Part shown: piece after piece, positions 8,607 through 17,151 of the stretch | How the letters are laid out: each line of letters begins with the position of its first letter | Numbering within the stretch: the first letter of the stretch is position 1 | Source of the DNA: Ktedonospora formicarum | GTDB lineage: Bacteria > Chloroflexota > Ktedonobacteria > Ktedonobacterales > Ktedonobacteraceae | NCBI RefSeq assembly: GCF_016587355.1 | Contig: NZ_BNJF01000002.1 | Span: 1,240,001-1,304,000, forward strand | Direction of reading: 5' to 3' | Length of the DNA stretch: 64,000 bases | Translations under genes and position numbers: made by a program | The notes under the pieces: generated by a model | The model's input: the letters and a program-made list of their open reading frames with translations, nothing else | The model's database searches: none | Told to the model about the DNA's origin: nothing

Positions 8607-9473
8607 ATGACAGCTATCACTTATCGCAAGGTGTTGGTTGACGGAATCAACGTATTCTATCGTGAGGCGGGAGAGGAGCATGAGCAGACGCTTGTATTGC
8701 TGCATGGGTTTCCTTCTTCCTCACATATGTTTCGTAACCTTATTCCTTCCCTGTCCGAGCGATTTCATATAGTTGCACCAGATTACCCTGGATATGGCTA
8801 TAGCGATTGTCCAGATATCAGGCAATTCTCGTACACATTTGACCATCTGGAAGAGGTTGTGGAAGAAGCTCTTAATTCGTTAAAGCTTAAGCGCTTCAGC
8901 ATGTATGTGCAGGATTATGGCGCTCCCGTTGGCTTTCGTTTGGCGGTCAAGCATCCAGAGAAAATCACAGCCATCATCAGCCAGAATGGTAATGCTTACC
9001 AGGAGGGATTTACCTCTTTCTGGGATGCGGCCCAGCCATTCTGGTCTAATCGCAATGCCGAAACGGAGAAGCCTATCCGGCAACTATGTACACTTGCGTC
9101 AACCATCTGGCAGTATACCGAAGGAGTGCATGATAAAACCCATATCAGCCCAGATGCCTGGACTTTTGATCAGATGGGGCTGGATCGTCCAGGCAATGTA
9201 GAAATCCAACTAGCTCTCTTTGAAGATTATCGTACTAATCCGCAACTATATCCCCAATGGCATGCATACTTCCGGCAATACCAGCCGCCATTACTAGCCG
9301 TATGGGGCAAGAATGATCCAATCTTTGGGTCAGCTGGCGCAGAGGCGTTTAAACGCGATTTGCCCCAGTGTGAAGTGCATCTGCTGGATACAGGTCACTT
9401 CGCATTGGAGGAAGATGCGGATGCCATAGCGCAGCACATTATTCGGTTTCTGACGACAAAGGTTTCTGCCTAA
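8607..9473 (+). CDS. alpha/beta hydrolase, epoxide hydrolase/haloalkane dehalogenase-like
   Basis: 288 residues with the HGFPSSS oxyanion segment, DYPGYGYSD, and an Asp nucleophile in MYVQDYGAPVGFRLA. An Asp rather than Ser nucleophile is typical of epoxide hydrolases and haloalkane dehalogenases. The general-base His is in LDTGHFALEED, and an acid lies near GKNDPIF. The substrate is unknown. The ATG at 8607 has AGAGAGG 6 nt upstream and removes an 11-residue upstream extension. It is convergent with the APH-fold gene, 14 bp apart. Confidence 0.88.
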   Translation: MTAITYRKVLVDGINVFYREAGEEHEQTLVLLHGFPSSSHMFRNLIPSLSERFHIVAPDYPGYGYSDCPDIRQFSYTFDHLEEVVEEALNSLKLKRFSMYVQDYGAPVGFRLAVKHPEKITAIISQNGNAYQEGFTSFWDAAQPFWSNRNAETEKPIRQLCTLASTIWQYTEGVHDKTHISPDAWTFDQMGLDRPGNVEIQLALFEDYRTNPQLYPQWHAYFRQYQPPLLAVWGKNDPIFGSAGAEAFKRDLPQCEVHLLDTGHFALEEDADAIAQHIIRFLTTKVSA

Positions 9474-9487
9474 TGATCTTCTTATGG

Positions 9488-10471
9488 TCAGCAAGTGCGA
9501 GCCAATCGTGCTATCTCCGTGCTGATCTCAAAGCGAGCGCGTGTCTTTTGAAGCCAGAGATTCTTTTGCCAGGGGTTTTGTGGTGTGATGGAAGCAAAAA
9601 TGTCGTCAACGGCGGCGCGGCGTGCCAGATCATAGCGAATCGCATCCAGCAGATATACAAATTCTAATTCAGTTAGATCACGGCGTCTGCGGTAACCTCG
9701 CATCACAGCCTGAATGAGTTCTTTGTCGGCTTGCATCTGTGGTAGCTGTGGCTTGCCGAGATGGCAGCACATCAACAAGTATCCCAAGTCGAGGAGCAAG
9801 GGACCAGCACCTGCGCCATCCCAGTCAATCATGGTTAGTGTCTCGCCATCTGTGAGCACGGCGTTATGGGGCCAGCAATCACCATGCAGAAGCCCATGAG
9901 GTAGGCATCGCGCTTGCTGAATGTGTTCAAGGGTAGTAAGTAATTCCGAGCCAATAGTGGCTAGCTCCTGGGGGAGCTTAGGTAGACTGCTACCCAGGAG
10001 CTCGATGTGGTATGGTTCAATTAGATGAGGATCCAGGCGTGAGCTTGGCAGTTGAACGTCGGGTAATATGCGAAGCGTATGGAGAAGCCCAATCTGCTCA
10101 CCAAGCTTTTCCAGTGTCTCGGGAGAGAAGTCAGCCATCTCGCCCTCGACGTAAGTCATAAGTAATCCCATCCAAATTCCGTGCCGCGCTATGGTCTCGC
10201 CCTGGCGGGTGAGTAGTAGGCGCGGCGCGCGATAGTTGTTCTGATTCAGGTAAGTGAGCAATTGTGCTTGCCCCAGAAGCCAGTGAGCGACATCTCTACG
10301 GAAGGCGCGAAGCAGATATGCCTCATTTTTACCTACTTCAATGCGGTAGATGCCACGATCTTCAAACCAGTAGTGAGCGACATGATGTAGTGTAATCTCA
10401 CCGGAAAAGTGATAGTTATCTGCAATGAGGTGGGCAAGCTGCTCACGCTGAGCTGAATTGCTCGCTGGCAT
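9488..10471 (-). CDS. phosphotransferase enzyme family (APH-fold kinase)
   Basis: 327 residues of the aminoglycoside/homoserine kinase fold. The catalytic loop LLHGDCWPHNAVL carries the Asp base and Asn, and MIDWDGAGAGPLLLDLGYLL is the metal-binding DFG equivalent. The N-lobe is short, with the nucleotide-binding Lys not obvious. These proteins phosphorylate small alcohols or amines; a resistance role is not implied. It starts 15 bp downstream of the ThiO-like oxidase and probably forms a two-gene operon with it. The kinase may act in the same amine or vitamin pathway. Confidence 0.85.
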   Translation of the reverse strand: MPASNSAQREQLAHLIADNYHFSGEITLHHVAHYWFEDRGIYRIEVGKNEAYLLRAFRRDVAHWLLGQAQLLTYLNQNNYRAPRLLLTRQGETIARHGIWMGLLMTYVEGEMADFSPETLEKLGEQIGLLHTLRILPDVQLPSSRLDPHLIEPYHIELLGSSLPKLPQELATIGSELLTTLEHIQQARCLPHGLLHGDCWPHNAVLTDGETLTMIDWDGAGAGPLLLDLGYLLMCCHLGKPQLPQMQADKELIQAVMRGYRRRRDLTELEFVYLLDAIRYDLARRAAVDDIFASITPQNPWQKNLWLQKTRARFEISTEIARLARTC

Positions 10472-10486
10472 TATCTTTGTTCTCTC

Positions 10487-11617
10487 TTAATTAGTGGCGA
10501 AGCGCTCGACCCCGAAAGGCTTGATCAAGGGCGGAGTCTGACCTGTGGTGACGAGTTCGGCTATGAGTTTACCTGTGATAGCGCTCAACTCGAAGCCCAC
10601 ACCGTTATGACCAGCCGCCAGAGTCACATTGTGCCAGCCGGGCGCTTTGCCCAGAATTGGGCGATCATCAGGCGTTCCAGGGCGCAATCCAGCCCACATG
10701 CGATCTATTGTTGCCTGCTCCAACATGGGGGCGACTTGAATTGCGCTGGTGAGCAGGCGAGCGATGGCTCCTGCGGTCAAGCGCTTATCGAAGCCTGCCT
10801 TTTCTACGCTCGCACCTACGAAGATTGTGCTATCAGGCTTAGGGATGAGGTATACGCCGGCTCCAGAGAGAATATGGGTCAATGGTTGCTCCGGCTGGTG
10901 GAGCGCGAGAATCTGTCCACGCGTTGGCGTAATGGGGAGATCAAAACCCAGCCAGTCGCCGCAGCGGCCCGACCATGCCCCCGCCGCGATCACGAGATGC
11001 TGGCAGGGGATGTTCATGCCAGTTGAGGTACGCACGCCCGTAACATTGTAGCCGTCGTGCTCAATCCCTACCACTTCGCAGCGCTCGATAAAACGCGCCC
11101 CCAGGTTGCGAGCGGCACCAGCATATGCCTGTGTAAACCCTTTGGGCTTTATCGAACCCGCACCGGGAGCGAAGATAGCGGCGCGTACCTGCTCTCCCAG
11201 GACTGGCTCAACCTTTCTTGCCTCCTCGCCATTCATCCACTCCACCTCTTGTTGTAGCTCTTGCCAGAATGTAAAGCGTGTACGTAACTGCTCTTCCTCC
11301 ACCTTGGTAGTGGCGAGACGCAGTGAGCCCAGGCGACGATATTCTGGCTGCACTCCGCTTGCCTCCTGAAGCTGAGGAATAAGTTCAAGATTGAGTTTGC
11401 GACCTGCGATCAGGAGATTGGTAAAGGCGTCGTCCTTCTGCATGCCTCCTATGGGCGCGAGCATGCCCGCCGCCGCGCTAGAGGATTCGGAGGCTATCTC
11501 TTCGCGCTCGATAACGGTCACACTGGTGGTCCCTGCCTTTTGTAAGTGGTATGCGATAGAGCTTCCTGTGACTCCTCCACCCATGATGACAATGTTTGTG
11601 GTTGTTGAAGAGGTCAT
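10487..11617 (-). CDS. FAD-dependent glycine oxidase-like (ThiO family)
   Basis: 376 residues of the DAO superfamily. The Rossmann dinucleotide motif is IVIMGGGVTGSSIAYHL at the N-terminus, followed by SSAAAGMLAP, a ThiO/glycine-oxidase signature. The C-terminal FAD segment is MWAGLRPGTPDDRPILG and GHNGVGFELS. ThiO oxidises glycine to iminoglycine for the thiazole ring of thiamine. No thiS, thiG or TPP riboswitch is present here, so another amine or amino-acid oxidase role is possible. The ATG at 11617 has AAGG about 7 nt upstream. It leads the operon with the APH-fold kinase. Confidence 0.82.
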   Translation of the reverse strand: MTSSTTTNIVIMGGGVTGSSIAYHLQKAGTTSVTVIEREEIASESSSAAAGMLAPIGGMQKDDAFTNLLIAGRKLNLELIPQLQEASGVQPEYRRLGSLRLATTKVEEEQLRTRFTFWQELQQEVEWMNGEEARKVEPVLGEQVRAAIFAPGAGSIKPKGFTQAYAGAARNLGARFIERCEVVGIEHDGYNVTGVRTSTGMNIPCQHLVIAAGAWSGRCGDWLGFDLPITPTRGQILALHQPEQPLTHILSGAGVYLIPKPDSTIFVGASVEKAGFDKRLTAGAIARLLTSAIQVAPMLEQATIDRMWAGLRPGTPDDRPILGKAPGWHNVTLAAGHNGVGFELSAITGKLIAELVTTGQTPPLIKPFGVERFATN

Positions 11618-11919
11618 CCGTTACCTTCTCTTTCATTGTCCTGGCACCATAATGCGACGAGTGCTATAAGTCGACGCATTAATTATGAGTGTAGAATGGT
11701 CTAGACCATTACCCTATAAAGCATACATGCAAACATAGGTATTACTCAAGCCTTTGAAAGCGATATGAAAGCCTGGGTGCGACCTCATGCATAACACTTT
11801 GAAGCTCTTTTAATTTCAGTCAGAGCGTGCTATTATTCCTCTTCAAGAGGCAATATATTGAATTGTGTAAATATTGGTGGTGTTCTTCTGTCTGTTCTTA
11901 CAGGCTAAGAGGAGTCTAA

Positions 11920-12326
11920 ATAAGTAGAGAGGGTGAGGCTTGCCTGTTTTTAAGGACAATGGATCATTGACCAAAGACTATGACCATGTGCCAAACTTAT
12001 CTGGTATTGAGGTACGCTGGCACATGAATTGGTGTTAGAGCTATTGAATGCCAACGTACCCCCTTGGCGGCTAGAGTCCGCTCTGGTGCCTGAAGAGAAG
12101 TCGTTGTGATGATGTAGTGGATATTCACATGAAGAAGGCGTTTAACTGGGGAGCGCACCTGACCTGCTCCCTGCGGATCACAAATTACACTGGTGCAGCC
12201 CCAATGGGTGGCGCTCGCGGCCTTGCATGCCTGGCGCATGCCTTATCTATGGCCTAATATTAGACTCCCTGTTTCGCGTTAGCAAAGGTCAGGGATAGGG
12301 AGTCTACCTCAGCAGGAGGAATGCTA
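11920..12326 (+). promoter_or_regulatory. long structured leader with T-box-like features upstream of an amino-acid transporter
   Basis: The 709-bp gap 11618-12326 holds no convincing gene. Its 3' half is highly structured. GGTACG-c-TGGCA (12011-12022) pairs with TGCCA-a-CGTACC (12049-12060) around a loop containing TTGGTG. GGGTGGCGCTCGCG (12206-12219) resembles the T-box antiterminator core, whose consensus is AGGGTGGNACCGCG. AGACTCCCT (12262-12270) pairs exactly with AGGGAGTCT (12297-12305), just before the SD AGGAGGA, with no U-run. This fits a tRNA-sensing leader acting on translation for an amino-acid transporter, but the match is imperfect. Confidence 0.4.
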
Positions 12327-13097
12327 ATGTTTAAATGGAATCTTGTCGGTTTCTACCTTTTTCAAGATCCTCACCTTTATTTCTTGAATGCGGCATGGCT
12401 CGCCTTGTGGATTTCTGTCGTGGCTCAAGCCATTGGCGTTGTACTTGGTCTTTTACTCGCACTCATGCAGATGTCCAGGTTCCGTGCGCTAAAGTGGATT
12501 GCGCAAGCCTACATCTGGTTCTTCCGTGGTAGTCCCTTGCTCGTCCAGGTGCTATTGCTCTGGAATGGTCTGCCAAAGCTCGTTCCCGGTCTCTTATTGC
12601 CTGACTATGCTTGTGTGCTGGTTGCCTTCTCCCTTAATGAAGGGGCATATATGTCAGAGATCACGCGTGCCGCCATTGGCGCGGTCGATCCAGGTCAGAT
12701 GGAGGCGGCTAAGGCGCTGGGTATGCGCTACTGGGTCGCGATGCGCCGTATTATTCTGCCACAGGCCGCTCGCGTCATCATTCCACCGTTGGGTAATGAG
12801 TTTAATAACATGCTCAAGACCACCTCTATCGCTACCGTCGTTGGTATGATGGAACTGACGAACTTCGCGCGTACCTTTGGCGCGCCAACCTTTAGCATCT
12901 TTGAGTTGCTCATTGTGGCAACAGTCTACTATCTCCTGCTAACCACACTTTGGGGCTTTGTGCAGCAATGGATTGAGCGCAAACTTGACCCTGACCGCAA
13001 CCAGAAGTTCAAAGTAAACAAGAGCTTTTCACAACGTACATTTGGCTTCGGTTTCGGTAGTAATGATCAGAGCCTAGTCAAGGGAGGATCGCGCTAA
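12327..13097 (+). CDS. polar amino-acid ABC transporter permease
   Basis: 256 residues of the HisM/GlnP permease family with about five membrane helices. The conserved EAA loop interacting with the ATPase reads EAAKALGMRYWVAMRRIILPQA, split here as EAAKALGM then RRIILPQA. NEGAYMSEITRAAIGAV and SIATVVGMMELT are also typical. The second in-frame ATG (12327) is chosen because AGGAGGA ends immediately at the first ATG (12321). The stop overlaps the ATPase start by one base (TAATG), indicating translational coupling. No substrate-binding protein is adjacent. Confidence 0.92.
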   Translation: MFKWNLVGFYLFQDPHLYFLNAAWLALWISVVAQAIGVVLGLLLALMQMSRFRALKWIAQAYIWFFRGSPLLVQVLLLWNGLPKLVPGLLLPDYACVLVAFSLNEGAYMSEITRAAIGAVDPGQMEAAKALGMRYWVAMRRIILPQAARVIIPPLGNEFNNMLKTTSIATVVGMMELTNFARTFGAPTFSIFELLIVATVYYLLLTTLWGFVQQWIERKLDPDRNQKFKVNKSFSQRTFGFGFGSNDQSLVKGGSR

Positions 13098-13882
13098 TGG
13101 CTGTTGAGCAGAAGAACATCTCCATGGTGCGTACCGAGCAACTGGTGAAGCGCTTTGGTGATAATGTTGTACTGAATGGGGTAGATTTTCAGGTTGAGCG
13201 CGGTCAGGTAGTCGCCGTTATCGGCCCCAGCGGCTCTGGTAAGACGACCATGTTGCGTTGCCTGAACCATCTGGAGAAAATTGATGGTGGGCGTATCTAT
13301 ATCGATGGTCAGCATCTGGGTTACCGTGAGCAGAATGGTCGCCTGATTGAGGATAGTGAAGCCAATATTGCGCGCATGCGCTCACAGATTGGCTTCGTCT
13401 TCCAGCGCTTTAATCTTTTTGCCCACAAGACCGCGCTTGAGAATGTCATTGAGGCACCTATACAGGTGCTGCGTAGGCCAAAGGGCGAAGTGGTTGAGCT
13501 TGCGCACAACCTGCTGGCGAAGGTGGGACTCGCAGAGAAGGCCAACTCCTATCCCCATAAGCTTTCGGGCGGACAGCAGCAGCGTGTTGCTATCGCGCGT
13601 GCCCTGGCGATGAATCCCAAATTGATGCTCTTTGACGAAGCCACTTCCGCGCTTGACCCCGAACTCGTTGGCGAAGTATTGGGAGTAATGCGCCAGCTAG
13701 CGGAAGAGGGCATGACAATGGTCGTGGTGACGCACGAAATGGGTTTCGCCCGCGACGTCGCTGATCACGTTGTCTTCATGGCAGATGCCCAGATTGTGGA
13801 GCAGGGACCGCCGGAACAGATCTTTGACGATTGTCAGAACGAGAGAACGCGTAAGTTCATCGGACGTGTGACCGCTGGCTAA
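13097..13882 (+). CDS. polar amino-acid ABC transporter ATP-binding protein
   Basis: 261 residues with the full ABC ATPase set: Walker A GPSGSGKTT, Q-loop FVFQRFNLF, signature LSGGQQQRVAIARAL, Walker B LMLFDEATSALD and H-loop VVVTHEMG. It belongs to the HisP/GlnQ class. The DSEANIARMR insert before the Q-loop region is common in this class. It is coupled by a one-base overlap to the permease. The pair lacks a binding protein, which may be encoded elsewhere or fused in another locus. Transcription ends at the hairpin that follows. Confidence 0.94.
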   Translation: MAVEQKNISMVRTEQLVKRFGDNVVLNGVDFQVERGQVVAVIGPSGSGKTTMLRCLNHLEKIDGGRIYIDGQHLGYREQNGRLIEDSEANIARMRSQIGFVFQRFNLFAHKTALENVIEAPIQVLRRPKGEVVELAHNLLAKVGLAEKANSYPHKLSGGQQQRVAIARALAMNPKLMLFDEATSALDPELVGEVLGVMRQLAEEGMTMVVVTHEMGFARDVADHVVFMADAQIVEQGPPEQIFDDCQNERTRKFIGRVTAG

Positions 13883-13896
13883 TCCAGGCATTTACG

Positions 13897-13943
13897 AAAA
13901 AAGAAAGGGAGCGAGCCACAAAGGCCTGCCCCCTTTCTTTTTT
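13897..13943 (+). terminator. Rho-independent terminator after the amino-acid ABC pair
   Basis: AAAAAAGAAAGGG (13897-13909) is exactly complementary to CCCTTTCTTTTTT (13931-13943), 14 bp after the ATPase stop. The structure ends in a T-run. Confidence 0.85.
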
Positions 13944-14072
13944 CTACTCTTCATTATGGGTGACTATTCTATAAAGCGGCGTAGAGGCTGAGAGTATTCT
14001 CTTCAACGTGTTTTCTTGTATACTCGGAAGAAGTGGTACTCAAGTGCCTATCTATGAGCAAAAGGAGTCGTG

Positions 14073-14945
14073 ATGATGACTGGTAAGAAACTGAGTTTTG
14101 GCATCAAAACAGTACCTCAACATACGACCTATGAAGATATGCTCCGTGTCTGGCTGGAGGCAGATAGCATTCCATCCATCGAGCATGCATGGTTGTTTGA
14201 TCATTTTATGCCATTGGGACGCGATTTCACCGGTCCCTGTCTTGAGGGCTGGTCGCTCCTCTCCGCCTTCGCCGCGCTCACCAGGCGCATCCGCGTTGGC
14301 TTGATGGTGACTGGCAATACCTATCGCCATCCCGCTGTGCTGGCTAATATCGGCGCGACCGTGGATGTCATCTCTGGTGGTCGCTTAGACTTCGGAATTG
14401 GCGCGGGCTGGAATGAGCGAGAGCATGCCTCATATGGTATCCCTCTCTATACTACTGGCGAAAGGATTCGCCGTATGGGTGAGGCATGTGAGGTTATTCG
14501 TCGCATGTGGACCGAAACCGCACCTGGTTTTGAGGGTAAATATTATCAGCTTAAAGACGCTTACTGTGAACCTAAGCCAGTACAAAAGCCTTATCCACCC
14601 TTTGTGATAGGCGGGGCAGGCGAAAAATTGACCTTGCGCATTGTTGCTCAATATGCCTCGATCTGGAACTTTGTTGGTGGAGGCGTTGATATGTTTCAGC
14701 AGAGAAGCGCGGTTCTTGATGCCCATTGTGCTGCTATTGGGCGAGATCCGCAAACCATTCAACGCTCAATACAGGTTGTTGTGGATCCCGAAGATATGCA
14801 GGATGCCCGTAGCCAGATATATAGCTATATTCAAGCAGGGGCAACACATCTCATTCTGAGTTTGCTTGTACCTTATCCACAAGGCATTGCCCATCGTCTT
14901 GACGAAGAGATTATTCAACCATTAAAAGCAGAATTTGCGGGTTAG
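14073..14945 (+). CDS. LLM class (F420/FMN) oxidoreductase, copy 1
   Basis: 290 residues of the luciferase-like monooxygenase fold. Motifs of F420-dependent members are seen: LFDHFMP, RIRVGLMVTGNTYRHPAVLA, GGRLDFGIGAGWNEREH and KPYPPFVIGGAGEKLTLR. The bulge and cofactor-binding residues look intact. The reaction is unknown. AAGGAG (14062-14067) precedes ATG codons at 14073 and 14076. It is a paralogue (about 70-75% identical by eye) of the gene at 22899-23765 and shares a 92-bp identical DNA tract with it. It is monocistronic and ends at a GC-rich hairpin. Confidence 0.9.
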   Translation: MMTGKKLSFGIKTVPQHTTYEDMLRVWLEADSIPSIEHAWLFDHFMPLGRDFTGPCLEGWSLLSAFAALTRRIRVGLMVTGNTYRHPAVLANIGATVDVISGGRLDFGIGAGWNEREHASYGIPLYTTGERIRRMGEACEVIRRMWTETAPGFEGKYYQLKDAYCEPKPVQKPYPPFVIGGAGEKLTLRIVAQYASIWNFVGGGVDMFQQRSAVLDAHCAAIGRDPQTIQRSIQVVVDPEDMQDARSQIYSYIQAGATHLILSLLVPYPQGIAHRLDEEIIQPLKAEFAG

Positions 14946-14978
14946 TCTTTCAGTTTAATCTAGAGTGTCTTTTCAGTG

Positions 14979-15006
14979 CTCCTCGCCGTTGAAAAACGGC
15001 GAGGAG
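14979..15006. terminator. bidirectional terminator hairpin
   Basis: CTCCTCGCCGTT and AACGGCGAGGAG form a perfect 12-bp stem with a GAAA tetraloop between the convergent LLM and cupin genes. The minus-strand reading runs through TTTTT within the hairpin but has no long U-tail. Confidence 0.7.
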
Positions 15007-15021
15007 CGTTTACATTGTGCG

Positions 15022-15384
15022 TTAGATTCGCTCAAGCTTTGCGACGGTGCGCTCATTGACGACTGAACCAGTATTCAGTGTTGTTTTTGGCTCTAGCAGA
15101 AGCACCTGCGTCTCCTCATCCGCTACTGGCATATGCTCGACGCCACGTGGAATAATGATAAATTCGCCTGGATCAAGGTGGATATCCTGATCGCGCAATT
15201 TCATGAGCAGGTGACCACTGATAACCAGGAACATTTCGTCCTCGTTCTCATGATGATGCCACACGAACTCCCCTTGTAATTTCGCGAGCTTAACATAAGA
15301 GTCATTGAGTTCACCGGCAATCTTTGGGTTCCAGTGATCAGTGAAACGCCCAAATTTCTCCGCTAAATTGACCTTCTCTATCAT
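15022..15384 (-). CDS. cupin domain protein
   Basis: 120 residues, a single small beta-barrel. Cupin motif 1 is FVWHHHENEDEMFLVISG (two His plus Glu metal ligands) and motif 2 is DPGEFIIIPRGVEHMPVA (third His). This is typical of small mononuclear-metal cupins annotated as mannose-6-phosphate isomerase-like or unknown. The ATG at 15384 follows AAAGAGAC. It is monocistronic and convergent with LLM copy 1. The substrate cannot be predicted. Confidence 0.88.
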   Translation of the reverse strand: MIEKVNLAEKFGRFTDHWNPKIAGELNDSYVKLAKLQGEFVWHHHENEDEMFLVISGHLLMKLRDQDIHLDPGEFIIIPRGVEHMPVADEETQVLLLEPKTTLNTGSVVNERTVAKLERI

Positions 15385-15577
15385 GGTAAAGTCTCTTTTC
15401 TTTGCTTCCTGTACAACATGAATGTTGGCAGCTCAATCATTGCCTGCCTGCTCAATTATAGTGAGGATCTGCTTGCAAGCGCAAGCAGTGATTTGTATGG
15501 GCTGGGATTGCCGCTTTTCATTCACTTCTGGAGAATGGGAAAGAGTTGTTTATTTTTGATTAGGATGGAATGGTGAA

Positions 15578-16135
15578 ATGAGAAAACTCATTGCCTCAAG
15601 TTTTGTCAGTCTAGATGGTTTTATGGCTGGATCAGACGGTTCGTTGAATTGGACAGTTGGGACTGAATACGATCATGATCTTATTCCAGACCTTCTGAGT
15701 CAGGTGGATACACTTGTCTTAGGACGGCTGACATACCAGATGTTTGCCGCGCATTGGCCGTATGTGAGCAAAGAGCAAGATCCGCTGGCAGAGCAGGTTA
15801 ATACACTTTCCAAAGTTGTCTGTTCCAGGTCATTGACAAATGCTCCCTGGGGAGAGTGGGCACCCGCCAGATTGGTGCAAGATCAGGTTGTAGAAGCTGT
15901 CGCCACCCTCAAACAGCAATCTGGAAAAGATTTGATGCTCTTTGGTAGTGGTAGCCTTGTTTCATTGTTGACACAGGCTGGCCTTATAGATGAGTATCAT
16001 CTGCGTGTTCACCCTGTGGTTCTGGGAGCGGGTAAGCCATTTTTTACGCCCCTGCCTGATCAGATGTCTCTGAAGCTGCTGTATGTTCAGCCATATCCTA
16101 CAGGCAGGATCGTACTTTGCTACCAGAAAGCCTGA
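15578..16135 (+). CDS. dihydrofolate reductase/RibD C-terminal domain family protein
   Basis: 185 residues of the RibD C-terminal/DHFR-like fold. It begins MRKLIASSFVSLDGFMAG, has VDTLVLGRLTYQMFAAHWP, and GKDLMLFGSGSLVSLLTQ with DEYHLRVHPVVLGAGKPFF at the C-terminal half. This arrangement is typical of YyaP/YwjB-like single-domain reductases. They bind NADPH; the substrate is usually unknown. It is not a true folA. It is monocistronic, and its stop falls at the first base of a 23-bp terminator stem. Confidence 0.88.
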   Translation: MRKLIASSFVSLDGFMAGSDGSLNWTVGTEYDHDLIPDLLSQVDTLVLGRLTYQMFAAHWPYVSKEQDPLAEQVNTLSKVVCSRSLTNAPWGEWAPARLVQDQVVEAVATLKQQSGKDLMLFGSGSLVSLLTQAGLIDEYHLRVHPVVLGAGKPFFTPLPDQMSLKLLYVQPYPTGRIVLCYQKA

Positions 16136-16186
16136 ATAGCAAACAACAGAGGCGCTGATTTACCAGCGCCTCTGTTGTTTGCTATT
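16135..16186. terminator. 23-bp perfect terminator stem
   Basis: 16135-16157 is exactly complementary to 16164-16186 with the 6-nt loop ATTTAC. Its A/T-rich ends give a T-rich tail on both strands. It separates the convergent RibD-like and WD40 genes. Confidence 0.85.
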
Positions 16187-16202
16187 CAACGTGTTGAAGT
16201 GC

Positions 16203-16961
16203 TTAAGAGATCTTCCAGATATTTACGGTGTTTTTGGTCCAATCTGGAGGCGTTGAGATGGATGCGGCAAGTTTGATGCTATCCTTGGACCAGGCTAGAT
16301 TTGAGATCCAGTTCTTATTGGATACTTTGCCAAAGATGGCGACAAATTTTTTGGCGTGAACGTCCCAGAGATGAATCTCTGAGTTGCTCTCGGCTAGATA
16401 TTTGCCATCAGGCGACCATGCCCAGGCCAAAGGGGCATGCTGGGAGTCTACATTGAGGGAAAGGTGCCCTATCTGCTTTTTCTTGTCTATACTCCATATT
16501 GCGATGCCACTCTTATCGCTCACAGCAACATATTTGCCGCTAGGCGAGAGTTGGATGAAGTTCGGGGTGCCATTTTGTGTTAGAGGCTTGCTGACAACTT
16601 TACCTGTGCTGGCGCTCCAGATCTCAACACTCCATTGAGATTGTTGACTACCTGTGAGTGAGATGATCTGTGTACCATTACCAGACCAGGCAAACGCGAA
16701 AGGAGCGATATAACCACTGCCGCCGCAACAACCCTTAGCTTGCTCGGTTGGGATATAGGTGGCTAGAACCTTGCCTGTGCTGGCATCCACGATCTGAGGA
16801 AAATTGGTGCTTGAAATATTTAATAGGCGCGTATGGTCAGGTGACCAGAGAGCATTAGTGCCCTGAAGGCTAGTTTGTAGCTTTGTTGCGCATGTCGTTC
16901 CGTCGAAGATCCCCAGTGTGTTAAAGGAGACCTCGAGGTGCCCGTTTGCAGACCAGTCCAA
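16203..16961 (-). CDS. WD40-repeat protein, 5'-truncated
   Basis: About 252 residues of WD40 blades, recognisable by WSPDHTRLL, FAWSGNGTQII, LSPSGKYVAVSD, WAWSPDGKYLAES, IHLWDV and NIWKIS. Members are normally secreted or attached to a kinase with 7 or more blades; here only about 5 are present. There is no ATG and no ribosome site. The first usable codon is TTG at 16961, and an in-frame TAA lies 25 bp further upstream, with a partial blade (SPSLDWSANGHL) read through the supposed start. I think the 5' part was lost, making it a probable pseudogene. Confidence 0.6.
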   Translation of the reverse strand: MDWSANGHLEVSFNTLGIFDGTTCATKLQTSLQGTNALWSPDHTRLLNISSTNFPQIVDASTGKVLATYIPTEQAKGCCGGSGYIAPFAFAWSGNGTQIISLTGSQQSQWSVEIWSASTGKVVSKPLTQNGTPNFIQLSPSGKYVAVSDKSGIAIWSIDKKKQIGHLSLNVDSQHAPLAWAWSPDGKYLAESNSEIHLWDVHAKKFVAIFGKVSNKNWISNLAWSKDSIKLAASISTPPDWTKNTVNIWKIS

Positions 16962-17151
16962 TGATGGCGATAGGGCTACAAGAATTTATTTCGCTAGCGA
17001 ATGCTCAGTTAACCAATCGTATGAAAGAGTTAAGTGTAACAAACAATATGTATGGGTAATTGCCAGATGTTTCCCTTGAACAATATGTGTATGCGGGCGG
17101 TCTGATCCTTCAAGCATATTGCGCAAATGCTGTGGGGCGATATAATGGAAT

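Noticed and set aside
9488..10471. Aminoglycoside resistance gene
   Set aside because: The APH fold covers many small-molecule kinases, and linkage to the ThiO-like oxidase suggests metabolism.
10487..11617. Thiamine biosynthesis operon at the ThiO-like gene
   Set aside because: No thiS, thiG, thiE or TPP element is adjacent, so only the oxidase family is assigned.
12011..12320. TPP riboswitch upstream of the amino-acid transporter
   Set aside because: The CUGAGA and ACCUGAU consensus blocks of the THI element are absent; T-box-like features fit better.
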